The notes beneath the pieces were generated by a model. That model made no database searches and was not told where the DNA came from. It saw only the letters and a program-made list of their open reading frames with translations. The position numbers and the translations under genes were made by a program. This document shows positions 45,693 through 52,999 of a stretch of 64,000 nt of DNA, one piece after another. The DNA is from Natrialbaceae archaeon AArc-T1-2 (GTDB lineage Archaea > Halobacteriota > Halobacteria > Halobacteriales > Natrialbaceae): positions 186,001-250,000 of the forward strand of contig NZ_CP127174.1 in assembly GCF_030273315.1 (NCBI RefSeq). Direction: 5' to 3'. How positions within the stretch are numbered: position 1 is the stretch's first letter; each line of letters opens with the position of its first letter.

Positions 45693-47720
45693 ATGACGAC
45701 TGAGGACGTGGATCGAAAAGCCCTGAATGTCTTCCCCGGGCGCGTCGTCCGGAAAGACCTCGTTCAGGACATCAAATCCGGGGTGAACGTCCCCACCTAC
45801 GTCCTCGAATATCTAATCGGACAGTACTGCGCGACCGATGACGAAGAATCTCTGGAAGAGGGCCTCGAAAAGGTCAAACAGATTCTCTCAAAGCACTACG
45901 TTCGCCCCGACGAAGCCGAATTCGTCAAGAGTGAAGTCCGAGAACGCGGGCGTTATCGTGTCATCGACAAGGTCACCGTCCGGCTGGATGAGCAACAGGA
46001 CGCCTACATCGGTTCGTTCGTGAATCTTGGATTGAACGATGTTGAGATCAACGAACATCTCGTCAGCAAACACCCGAAGCTTCTGGGCGGCGGTGTCTGG
46101 GCCATCATCGACCTGGAATATCTCCCAGACAACGCAAATAGCCCCAAGAGCCTCTTTGGCATCGACTCGTTCAAACCGATTCAGGTCTCCAACCTCAATC
46201 TCGACCAACTGAAGGAACGGCGGGAACAATTCACGCGCGACGAATGGATGGATCTGCTTCTTCAAACCGTCGGCTACGATCCGTCCTCGTTCAGCGGCCG
46301 CGAAAAGTTCCTCTTCTTGACTCGCTGTATCCCACTCGTCGAGTCCAATTACAACTTCGTCGAGCTGGGGCCACGCGGGACGGGCAAAAGCTATCTCTAC
46401 CGAGAGATCAGCCCCCACTCGATTCTCATCTCCGGCGGGAAAACCACCGTCGCAAAGCTGTTTTTGAATCTCAATACTGGCCGGATCGGACTCGTAGGTC
46501 GTTGGGATGTCGTCGCCTTCGACGAGGTCGGGGGGCTCCAGTTCAGCGATTCGGAAGCCGTCCAGATGCTCAAAGATTATATGGAGTCCGGAAGCTTCTC
46601 CCGCGGAACCGAGGAACTGACCGCCCAGGCCTCGATGGTCTACGTCGGAAACATTGACCTGGATGTTGAAGGCGTTCTCAAGAGCTCTCACCTCTTCGAG
46701 CCATTCCCTGAGGATATGCAGGATCTCGCACTTATCGATCGGTTCCACTACTACCTTCCGGGCTGGGAAGTCCCGAAGATGCGTTCCGAGTTCTTCGGTG
46801 ATCAGTTCGGCTTCATCGTCGATTACTTCGCTGAGTTCGTCCGGGAGCTCCGCAAGGAGTCATACGGTGACGCGATCAACGAGGAGTTTGCGTTTGGTGA
46901 TCACCTGAACCAGCGGGACGAAAAGGCCGTACGTAAGACCGTTTCTGGTCTGCTCAAACTCCTTCATCCTCACGGCCAATACACGAAAGAAGAGCTCCGA
47001 GAATACCTCGAATTCGCTATGGAAGGCCGCCGTCGAGTCAAAGAGCAATTGAAGCGGATGGGTGGGATGGAATATCGGGCCGTCGAATTTTCGTATCTCG
47101 ACTTGGAGACCAAACAGGAGATCCATGTCTCGGTTCCCGAGGAAGCGGATGAAGCACTCATTCCCCCCGGAACACAACAGGCAGGGACGATCTACACGAT
47201 CGGTGAGAGCGGAGGACGCCATGCTCCGTTCCGAATCGAGACACAGACGCTTCCAGGATCAGGCAAGACGAATATTTCGGGCACCCCGGGCAAGCGAATG
47301 AAAGAGTCCTTCGAGACCGCCTGTGACTATCTACAGGCGAATATGCGTGAACTCACTCGTGAGGAGACTCTGGATGACTACAACATCAACATCCAGGTTC
47401 TGAACCCCTCTGATGCGAATGAGGGTGGTGAAACGAGTGTCGGACTCCTCGTAGGCATTGTTTCGGGGATTCTTGATCGACCGGTCCGGCCACAGACCGT
47501 CGTACTGGGATCGATGAGCTTGATGGGCGAGTTAGTCTCCGTGAGTTCGTTGATCGATAAACTCCAGTTGTCTGCGGATTCTGGAGCCAAAACGGTGCTC
47601 CTTCCAGCGAAGAACAAAGAAGACTTGCCGAAAATCCCCGATGAACTCCTTGACCAGCTCCAACTTGTGTTCTACACTAATCCCCTTGATGCGGCTAGTA
47701 AGGCGATTGAACTGGAGTAG
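45693..47720 (+). CDS. brxL: BrxL, Lon-like BREX AAA+ protein
   Basis: This 675-residue protein matches BrxL. It has an N-terminal domain, AAA+ Walker A FVELGPRGTGKSYLYREI (~residue 226), Walker B VVAFDEVGGLQF (~275) and a C-terminal Lon-protease-like domain (~540-670; ETSVGLLVGIVSGIL, LGSMSLMGEL). brxL is the last gene of type 1 BREX, where it forms a DNA-binding hexameric or dodecameric ring. Here it is separated from pglZ by a nuclease and a TIR gene and has its own 240-bp upstream region, so it may be separately expressed. Confidence 0.92.
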   Translation: MTTEDVDRKALNVFPGRVVRKDLVQDIKSGVNVPTYVLEYLIGQYCATDDEESLEEGLEKVKQILSKHYVRPDEAEFVKSEVRERGRYRVIDKVTVRLDEQQDAYIGSFVNLGLNDVEINEHLVSKHPKLLGGGVWAIIDLEYLPDNANSPKSLFGIDSFKPIQVSNLNLDQLKERREQFTRDEWMDLLLQTVGYDPSSFSGREKFLFLTRCIPLVESNYNFVELGPRGTGKSYLYREISPHSILISGGKTTVAKLFLNLNTGRIGLVGRWDVVAFDEVGGLQFSDSEAVQMLKDYMESGSFSRGTEELTAQASMVYVGNIDLDVEGVLKSSHLFEPFPEDMQDLALIDRFHYYLPGWEVPKMRSEFFGDQFGFIVDYFAEFVRELRKESYGDAINEEFAFGDHLNQRDEKAVRKTVSGLLKLLHPHGQYTKEELREYLEFAMEGRRRVKEQLKRMGGMEYRAVEFSYLDLETKQEIHVSVPEEADEALIPPGTQQAGTIYTIGESGGRHAPFRIETQTLPGSGKTNISGTPGKRMKESFETACDYLQANMRELTREETLDDYNINIQVLNPSDANEGGETSVGLLVGIVSGILDRPVRPQTVVLGSMSLMGELVSVSSLIDKLQLSADSGAKTVLLPAKNKEDLPKIPDELLDQLQLVFYTNPLDAASKAIELE

Positions 47721-47734
47721 CGCATCCTGACTAC

Positions 47735-47947
47735 TCACTCGTCATCTGTGCAGACAACCTCTCGTAGTTCTTCGAGCAAATCTTCCCGATTCTCCGCTAA
47801 AATATCAACGTCCTCATCAATATTCTCTATTTTCGTACGGACACGACTTACAACACGGTACCGGTAGTTATCCGACACATCTGCATCACCCCTCACTATT
47901 TCTCGCTCACGTTCAGTAAGGAGTCCCCGATACTGATCATCCACCAT
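47735..47947 (-). CDS. Small conserved haloarchaeal protein
   Basis: This protein has 70 residues from the Met at 47947 (MVDDQYRGLLTEREREIV); the frame also has a Met at 47998. The block LTEREREIVRGDADVSDNYRYRVVSRVRTKI is one I recognise as recurring in many small haloarchaeal proteins of unknown function. The pattern LTERE...I resembles the turn of a helix-turn-helix, and the protein is divergent from the RAMP operon, so a role as its regulator is possible but unproven. Confidence 0.65.
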   Translation of the reverse strand: MVDDQYRGLLTEREREIVRGDADVSDNYRYRVVSRVRTKIENIDEDVDILAENREDLLEELREVVCTDDE

Positions 47948-48017
47948 ACCCGCGCTTTGCTGGCCTTCCTCAAAGGTATTCTTACTGAGAGCAGTCACAT
48001 AGAGATCACAAATGCAT

Positions 48018-48060
48018 GGTTACTACTTTCAGTAACCTTTATATGACTGTATATAGTAAC
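48018..48060. promoter_or_regulatory. Promoter with GTTACT/AGTAAC operator-like repeats before the RAMP operon
   Basis: A perfect dyad GGTTACT (48018-48024) and AGTAACC (48031-48037) abuts a TATA-like TTTATATG (48038-48045). A third half-site AGTAAC lies at 48055-48060, 24 bp after the second. A further TATATA is at 48050-48055. The dyad covers the BRE position, so a bound protein would block or recruit the basal factors. The divergent small gene lies just to the left. Confidence 0.55.
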
Positions 48061-48061
48061 T

Positions 48062-48214
48062 ATGGATAAGAAGGTCCAGCTCTGTTGGGTGAGAGATCAC
48101 GAAGAACGCCCGGATGTCTGTAGCATCCGAGCTGGGCTCTTCCAGAGGTATGCAAGAACCCATGAGACAGTCAACATCGACAAATCAAGAAGCTATCGAC
48201 AACAAACTCTCTAA
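48062..48214 (+). CDS. Possible 50-residue leader ORF of the RAMP operon
   Basis: An ATG lies 21 bp after the TATA centre and opens a 50-codon frame (MDKKVQLCWVRDHEERPDV...) that overlaps the start of the zinc-binding protein gene in another frame. The distance fits a leaderless transcript starting at or near this ATG, which is the only reason to take it seriously. It has no recognised family. Alternatively the second TATA is used and translation begins at 48114. Confidence 0.3.
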   Translation: MDKKVQLCWVRDHEERPDVCSIRAGLFQRYARTHETVNIDKSRSYRQQTL

Positions 48215-48671
48215 AGACATACTCCAAGTAGAAAGGATAGATTTGGCGGTAGGGGTCGTTACCTGTCAAATTTGCGACTCTCGAATCCGTGAAGGCGGAC
48301 GCATTACTGTGTCCGCTTTTCGGTCGGTGTCTGATCTGAATTTTAAAATTCAGGATACGCTTTGCTGTGGTCACGGAGATGAGTATAGTCGCTCGTGGGA
48401 TCGGTCACTCCGTGTGCTGGTTGTCCAGGGGCGTGTTGGTACGGTGTCGGATACGGCGAAGCAGTCTACATGGCCGGTGTTGCTTGATCCAGAGTTGGTT
48501 GCCCTGAGTCCGGTGAACACTGTAGAGGCGCACACGCTGGATGATACTGATCTGGACTCCAGTGCCGATAGTGAGGATGCCCTGATTGATATGACTCGTT
48601 CGGGTGTGGTGACGGAATCATCTGGGCGTGAGCAGCCATCGTCGTGGTGTGACAGTGGTGGTTCACAATGA
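48114..48671 (+). CDS. Zinc-binding-like conserved protein, first large gene of the RAMP operon
   Basis: This 185-residue protein has a CQICDSRI pair near residue 53 and a TLCCGHGDEY cluster near 85, a likely zinc site of four Cys/His ligands. A small beta domain (RVLVVQGRVGTVSDTAKQ...WPVLLDPELVALSP) and an acidic disordered tail follow. Its last bases overlap the Cas7-like gene in ATGA. A Met at 48150 is an alternative start. It may correspond to the uncharacterised conserved component of the published haloarchaeal derived system, but I cannot confirm which component that is. Confidence 0.65.
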   Translation: MSVASELGSSRGMQEPMRQSTSTNQEAIDNKLSKDILQVERIDLAVGVVTCQICDSRIREGGRITVSAFRSVSDLNFKIQDTLCCGHGDEYSRSWDRSLRVLVVQGRVGTVSDTAKQSTWPVLLDPELVALSPVNTVEAHTLDDTDLDSSADSEDALIDMTRSGVVTESSGREQPSSWCDSGGSQ

Positions 48672-49663
48672 CGGGGGGAGCGGAGACTCCGTTGTTTGTG
48701 ATGGATCATCTTGACGGTGAGTTTGATCTTCCACCAGTCGATGAATCGACGTTCCCGGATCTCTACGTCGGGCTTGAGGTTGATCTGCTTGCGCCGGGCG
48801 ATGGTGTTGTGACGGATCGGCATCATGCGTCTGCGGAGCGGTATGAGGCGGATGATCCGATGAATCAGATTCGCGGACAAATTTCGCCGTTTACATTGTC
48901 GGGCTGGTTGCGGCACGCGTGTGAACGTGTGCTACAGATTGCGGGAACGACTGCGTGCCATCCTGGGGAGTCGAGTGCGGATTACATGCGTGCGGATGTG
49001 TATGATCGTGACTTGAACCAGGGGTATCACGAGAAAGGTACCTGTGTTGAGGCGTGTAGCGACGAGCAGGGTTGCGTGGTGTACGAGCTGTTCGGTGGGT
49101 TTGGTGACCGGCCCGGTGAGTTGTTGCGGCGGCCGATTCGGTTCTCGCCGGTTCGTTCGCAGGTTGACGTGCTTCGCGGTGAGGCTGAGGCGCATTACCG
49201 GCAGTTGCATACGCAGGTTCGGTCGCGGAACGACGAGGATGGTGGCCAGCCGCTGCGGCATGCGACGCGTGACGTGGTCGGAAATTTGGAAGGTACGTGG
49301 TTGTTGACACTCCGAACGTTGAAGCCGGAGTTCGTCGGCTTGTTGGTGGAAGCAGTGTCGCTGCTCGATGCGCGGAGTGATTCGTTTGAGTTCCAGCTCG
49401 GTGGTGCGCGGAATTTCGGTGCAGGGATTGCGGATGTGAGTGTTGTGAATCCGCTGTACACTGATGAGGAGATCCGCCGTGTGTACAATCGTGGTTGGAA
49501 TGCGACGGCCGCGATGCAAGAGAAAGACGAGGAGTGGCGCGATAGTTATCGTGAGGAGTTCGTGCGGGCGTTGCAGGCGCGTGTGAGCGATGCTGACGGC
49601 GAGTTGGCTGCGGCGATTGATCGTCGAGGCGAGGCTGGCGAGGGAGAGCGAGGTGATGTGTGA
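48668..49663 (+). CDS. RAMP-superfamily protein, Cas7-like
   Basis: This 331-residue RAMP protein has the segment SPFTLSGWLRHACERVL (~residues 73-90), ELFGGFGDRPGELLRRPIRFSPV (~135-160) and the glycine-rich GGARNFGAGIADV (~246). It thus has the fold order of Cas7-type backbone subunits that coat guide RNA. Extra Cys residues (CHPG, CVEACSDEQGC) may bind zinc. No CRISPR array, cas1, cas2, cas3 or cas10 is present in the window, as in the predicted array-less class 1-derived system of Haloarchaea. It overlaps both neighbours, so it is translated as part of one complex. Confidence 0.8.
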   Translation: MTGGAETPLFVMDHLDGEFDLPPVDESTFPDLYVGLEVDLLAPGDGVVTDRHHASAERYEADDPMNQIRGQISPFTLSGWLRHACERVLQIAGTTACHPGESSADYMRADVYDRDLNQGYHEKGTCVEACSDEQGCVVYELFGGFGDRPGELLRRPIRFSPVRSQVDVLRGEAEAHYRQLHTQVRSRNDEDGGQPLRHATRDVVGNLEGTWLLTLRTLKPEFVGLLVEAVSLLDARSDSFEFQLGGARNFGAGIADVSVVNPLYTDEEIRRVYNRGWNATAAMQEKDEEWRDSYREEFVRALQARVSDADGELAAAIDRRGEAGEGERGDV

Positions 49664-50520
49664 TGGTCGATGGGGCTGAGTTGGTGGATGCTGATGCGGT
49701 GGGTGAGACGGTTGCTGATCCGATGGTGGTGGTGTATCGTCACGATGTGCACAAGATGAACGGCCGGCGGCATAATGCGGCAGCTGATGAGTATCACGGT
49801 GTCCGCGTGAATGAAGACGTGCCACGGGGTGCGGATCGTGTTGCGGCGTTGCTGAGTCGGCCAGCAGGTGAGCCCGAGCAGACAGTGGCGAACCACTCGT
49901 CTCCGTATCGGTTGTCGTTGCTTACGGCTGAGTCCGCGACGGAACCGAGCCGGATCGAAGCGGCAGCGGATGGCGGGTTCCGACAGTTGGTCGTGTCTGA
50001 GGAGTCCGCTCGGCTGCACGCGGCGTGGCTGACGAGCGATGTGGCGGCGGCATTCAACGAATCGCCGTACTATCCGTATACGTCGCTGAAGTACCACGTG
50101 TTGTTGGCTGCGGCGTTGTTGTCGGAGTACCGTGCGGGATACAGCTTCGACGAGTTGTTCCTGGCGGCGGGGCCTGGTGAGGCGGCGGCTGCTGATGGTA
50201 GTGTCGACGCAGCGTTAGAGAGTGCAGTGGTGTCGCCGCATCGGACGGTGTTGTGGTCACCGTTGGTTACGCTGGAGATAACGAGTGATCCGGGTGGCCG
50301 GCCGGCAGCGCGGCTTGGGCCGGGCCCGGCGCGATCATTTGCGGATGTGTGGACGAAACTGTCGGGACAGCCGTTCGACGCTGATGGGATGCGGACGTTG
50401 ATGGTGTTGGATGCGCAGCTTCGTCGGCTGCGGTCGTGGTCGGCGGCGCTGCAGTATATCGAGGAGTTCGTCGCGTGGTGTGGTGCTGGTGCTGCTGATG
50501 TTGAACAGGGGTGGTCGTAA
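49663..50520 (+). CDS. Uncharacterised protein of the RAMP operon
   Basis: This 285-residue protein starts at an ATG sharing one base with the preceding stop. It opens with DPMVVVYRHDVHKMNGRRHN and has a helical middle (YPYTSLKYHVLLAAALLSEYRAGYSFDELFLAA) and a Trp-rich end. No RAMP glycine loop is visible, although the N-terminal strand-helix could be a degenerate ferredoxin fold. Its conserved place between two RAMP genes suggests a structural subunit of the complex. I cannot assign an activity. Confidence 0.7.
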   Translation: MVDGAELVDADAVGETVADPMVVVYRHDVHKMNGRRHNAAADEYHGVRVNEDVPRGADRVAALLSRPAGEPEQTVANHSSPYRLSLLTAESATEPSRIEAAADGGFRQLVVSEESARLHAAWLTSDVAAAFNESPYYPYTSLKYHVLLAAALLSEYRAGYSFDELFLAAGPGEAAAADGSVDAALESAVVSPHRTVLWSPLVTLEITSDPGGRPAARLGPGPARSFADVWTKLSGQPFDADGMRTLMVLDAQLRRLRSWSAALQYIEEFVAWCGAGAADVEQGWS

Positions 50521-50522
50521 CG

Positions 50523-51137
50523 ATGGGACACATCGAGTCGGCTCGCCTTGAGTCTGGATCGGTGCCGGAATTTGACGGTGTGAGCGCGTCTGCTGCCGAG
50601 GGCACTGGAAATGGGGTGTGTGGCCCGTGTTGTAAGCGTGATCGTATGGGTTCTGAACAGTGGTGTGATTGTAACAATCGAGTTCACAAATGCGGAAATT
50701 ATCACCGGAGTTGTTACAATCGGGTCTGTGAACACAGGGGTCAGTGGTGTGATTGTAACAATCACATTCACAAAAAAGGCAATTTTTGCCGATATTGTTA
50801 CAATCCGGGGTGTGATGAAGAGAGACAGTATTGTAACTGTAACAATCGAGACTCTGAAGACTGGGTTCAGTGTTGTAACTGTAACAACGAAGACACTGGA
50901 AACGGGGTGTGTGGTTCCAATCGAGATAGACAGGCTGCGCTATTGTGGCGCGGTGTGGTGTCGCTACGGGACTGGTTGGTGATGTACGTGTCCGCCGCCC
51001 CCGATATTGTGATGGTAGAGACGCTGTACGGGGCATGGCACTGGAAACAGGGTGTGTCCGAGCTGCAGTCCGTGGCGCGTCAATCGCGGATGTTACGCTG
51101 GAACTGGAGTGGAAACGTAGGGGGTGAATCACCTTGA
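50523..51137 (+). CDS. Cys-rich 14-residue-repeat protein of the RAMP operon
   Basis: This 204-residue frame starts 2 bp after the previous stop and ends overlapping the next gene (TTGA). Residues ~32-129 are seven 14-residue repeats. Their pattern is Q-W/Y-C-D/N-C-N-N-R at odd units and x-x-x-x-C-Y-N-x-x-C at even units, with an almost fixed Cys at unit position 5 and Asn at 7. The Cys density suggests a metal-binding rod, or an artefact of DNA repeats. Residues ~135-204 look like a normal small helical domain (LWRGVVSLRDWLVMYV...TLYGAWHWKQG). GC content of the repeat part is far below that of the flanking operon genes. Small Cas11-like subunit identity for the C-terminal part is a guess. 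Confidence 0.6.
   Translation: MGHIESARLESGSVPEFDGVSASAAEGTGNGVCGPCCKRDRMGSEQWCDCNNRVHKCGNYHRSCYNRVCEHRGQWCDCNNHIHKKGNFCRYCYNPGCDEERQYCNCNNRDSEDWVQCCNCNNEDTGNGVCGSNRDRQAALLWRGVVSLRDWLVMYVSAAPDIVMVETLYGAWHWKQGVSELQSVARQSRMLRWNWSGNVGGESP
50603..50623 (+). repeat. Left copy of 21-bp direct repeat flanking the dyad array
   Basis: The 21 bases beginning CACTGGAAATGGGG recur at 50894-50914 with one mismatch, 291 bp away and in the same reading frame (residues TGNGVCG both times). A third, weaker copy (18 of 21) is at 51039-51059 in a different frame, which argues for similarity at the DNA level and not only in protein. Confidence 0.75.
50669..50887. repeat. Six-copy array of TTGTWACAA dyads with exact 42-bp period
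   Basis: Nine-base dyads lie at 50669-50677, 50711-50719, 50753-50761, 50795-50803, 50837-50845 and 50879-50887. The first four are perfect (centre A, T, A, T); the last two are CTGTAACAA. Spacing is exactly 42 bp each time, which is both 14 codons and four helical turns. Copies one and three share a longer 22-bp identical block starting CAGTGGTGTGATTG at 50658 and 50742. A short GGCAA/TTGCC hairpin lies at 50778-50790. Confidence 0.85.
50894..50914 (+). repeat. Right copy of 21-bp direct repeat flanking the dyad array
   Basis: This is the partner of 50603-50623, with one mismatch. It starts 7 bases after the last dyad and marks the right edge of the regular array. Confidence 0.75.
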
Positions 51138-52174
51138 CACATATCCAGCAAGTGCTGTTTGAACTGGAAGCAGGGTACCTGGGTCACCCGTACTATGTGA
51201 CTGGGAACGCGTTGTTCCAGGCGCTCGCGCAGCGCGTTGACGAGCGGACACGACGAGCGCTCTGTGTTAGCCATGGTGTGTTCTTGCCGAGAGAGTACGG
51301 AATCCCGCCGTCGTGGCACTCTCAGTCGTCGCTGGGTATGGTCGGGGCGTCCCTGCCGGCTGTTGAGACGTATGATGATCTGTTCTTGTTGCGTGATGCG
51401 GCGCACCGCTGGCTCAAGTCGTCACGTCCCCGGGATGCGCATAATGTGCAGCCGTTGCAGAGCCACGGTGGGCGGATCGCGTTCGACAGAGTCACACGGT
51501 TTGGTCGGCCACCGGAGCTGCAGACTTCACACCGGTCGGTCAAGTGGGTCGTGCAGTGTTATCTGCACGCTGATACTGCATCTGATCCACGGACGGGGTC
51601 GGTGCTACCGGTCGCGGACGAGATGCTGGATGACGTGCAGGTTGGCGGCGCGCGGAACTATGGGTTCGGGCGGCTATCAATCATCGATACGCAGCTGATC
51701 GATCTCGACAGGCTGGACTATGATCGGATTGCGGCCGCAGACGAGCACGTCCTTGAATTGGTGTCACCGTTTGTGCTGGCGAGTGAGTACCCCGGTGCTG
51801 ATGATCAGTCAGTGCCGTGGTGGTGGGATGTGTCGCGCCCAGCTGCGGCATCGAGTGCTGATGCTGACTGTGACAGTAGCAGCGATAGTGAGTTGAGTGA
51901 GGTGAAAGGCACCAGGTTACGGCGGCGGTCGGAACAACTCATTGATGATGGAGAGATCTACGAGTTAGCGACGGTTGATCACGGACAGCTCGTTGGGTAC
52001 GACGGATCGGATCCGATCGGGACGGCGAAGAACGGGGTATCCCGGGTTGGGACGCATTCGCGGTTCGGGTTCGGTGAGATTCGAGTTCGACCGGCGGATG
52101 ATGACCGCGTCCCTGACCGTGCCGTGCAGACACGAGGAAGCGGGGCGACTGATCCATCTGGGGGTGATGCGTAG
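51134..52174 (+). CDS. RAMP-superfamily protein with two glycine-rich loops, Cas5-like
   Basis: This 346-residue protein starts at a TTG overlapping the previous stop. It contains two RAMP-type glycine loops, DVQVGGARNYGFGRLSI (~residue 170) and GTHSRFGFGEIRVRP (~306), so it probably has two ferredoxin-like folds. An acidic Ser/Asp linker lies at about 235-260. With a Cas7-like backbone gene in the same operon, a Cas5-like or Cas6-like end-capping role is the simplest idea. No catalytic His or Arg of Cas6 is obvious. It shares one base with the following exonuclease gene. Confidence 0.78.
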   Translation: MTHIQQVLFELEAGYLGHPYYVTGNALFQALAQRVDERTRRALCVSHGVFLPREYGIPPSWHSQSSLGMVGASLPAVETYDDLFLLRDAAHRWLKSSRPRDAHNVQPLQSHGGRIAFDRVTRFGRPPELQTSHRSVKWVVQCYLHADTASDPRTGSVLPVADEMLDDVQVGGARNYGFGRLSIIDTQLIDLDRLDYDRIAAADEHVLELVSPFVLASEYPGADDQSVPWWWDVSRPAAASSADADCDSSSDSELSEVKGTRLRRRSEQLIDDGEIYELATVDHGQLVGYDGSDPIGTAKNGVSRVGTHSRFGFGEIRVRPADDDRVPDRAVQTRGSGATDPSGGDA

Positions 52175-52866
52175 TGGTGCTGGAACTGGTTGCGTTCGAT
52201 ATTGAGACGACCGGATTCGGTGTCGATGACGAAGTGACGGCTGTCGGGTTTGCGGTGCCGATGGGCGTACGGGTGTTCGTCCAGACTGGCGGGCGAGATG
52301 CTGACGACGTGGCGTCACAGGTAAGCGATCGCGTGCCTGTGCATGTGCAGGTAACGGCGCATCCGACGGAACGAGCGCTATTTGAAGCAGTGGGATCGTT
52401 CACTGAAGAGCGGCTCCAGGATGACGACGTGTTGCTGGTCGCGTTCAACGGCGAGCGGTGGAAGGGCGGGTTCGATCTGCCGTTCTTTCGGACGCGATTA
52501 GCCCGGTTGGAGATTGAGTGGCCGTTCCGTGATGTTCCGTACGCGGATCTAATGCCAGTCATCACGCGACGATTCAATACGACCGTCACATCCAGTGATG
52601 GCAATGACGCTGGTGTTGTGTCCGATGATCTGGGTGACTTAGCAGGCGTCTATGACGTGTTGTGCGATGGCCGGTTCAGCGACGTGGATCCGTTCGTCGA
52701 GAGTGCTGAAGCTGTCACGGCGTTCGATGAGGGACGGTTCGCTGACTTAGTGGCCCATAACGCCGCGGATGTGCTGCGGACCCGGGATCTCGGACGGCTC
52801 GCTCAGTGGTATTGCTCGAAATCAGAGTTCTCGGTGAAGTCACTGTCACCGACGGTGCAGAGGTGA
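52174..52866 (+). CDS. DEDD-type 3'-5' exonuclease of the RAMP operon
   Basis: This 230-residue RNase H-fold exonuclease is like the proofreading domain of B-family polymerases. Exo I is VAFDIETTGFG (residues ~7-17), Exo II is VAFNGERWKGGFDLPFFRTRL (~88-108) and Exo III is LVAHNAADVLRTRDL (~193-207), giving the four acidic residues in order. The start GTG overlaps the stop of the second RAMP gene by one base. It is probably the effector nuclease of the complex, since no Cas3, Cas10 or Cas4 is present; substrate (DNA or RNA) is not determined. Confidence 0.82.
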   Translation: MVLELVAFDIETTGFGVDDEVTAVGFAVPMGVRVFVQTGGRDADDVASQVSDRVPVHVQVTAHPTERALFEAVGSFTEERLQDDDVLLVAFNGERWKGGFDLPFFRTRLARLEIEWPFRDVPYADLMPVITRRFNTTVTSSDGNDAGVVSDDLGDLAGVYDVLCDGRFSDVDPFVESAEAVTAFDEGRFADLVAHNAADVLRTRDLGRLAQWYCSKSEFSVKSLSPTVQR

Positions 52867-52999
52867 TGCTCGCGTAGCTGTGCAACTCCCAGCCTGCTGG
52901 GAAGCGATGGAAGCGGTCGATCTGATTGAAGCGATCATCCATATGCTGGCTGGCACCGCGCGAACCAATCGAACAAACGACCGAAGCTAACAGAAACAC

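Noticed and set aside
48932-49825. 297-codon antisense ORF across the Cas7-like gene
   Set aside because: Its translation is rich in His, Arg, Pro and Thr, typical of the reverse of GC-rich haloarchaeal genes, and it spans a gene junction.
50641-50900. Classical CRISPR array
   Set aside because: The period is only 42 bp with ~22-bp similar and ~20-bp variable parts, the period is a multiple of three in an open frame, the repeats differ from haloarchaeal CRISPR repeats, and no cas1/cas2 is present. Kept as a repeat array and not called CRISPR.
50335-51132. 265-codon antisense ORF with Cys-rich repeats
   Set aside because: The Cys repeats arise because the DNA core is a dyad. The plus-strand frame is coupled to both neighbours by tight junctions, so it is preferred. 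Noted as an ambiguity.
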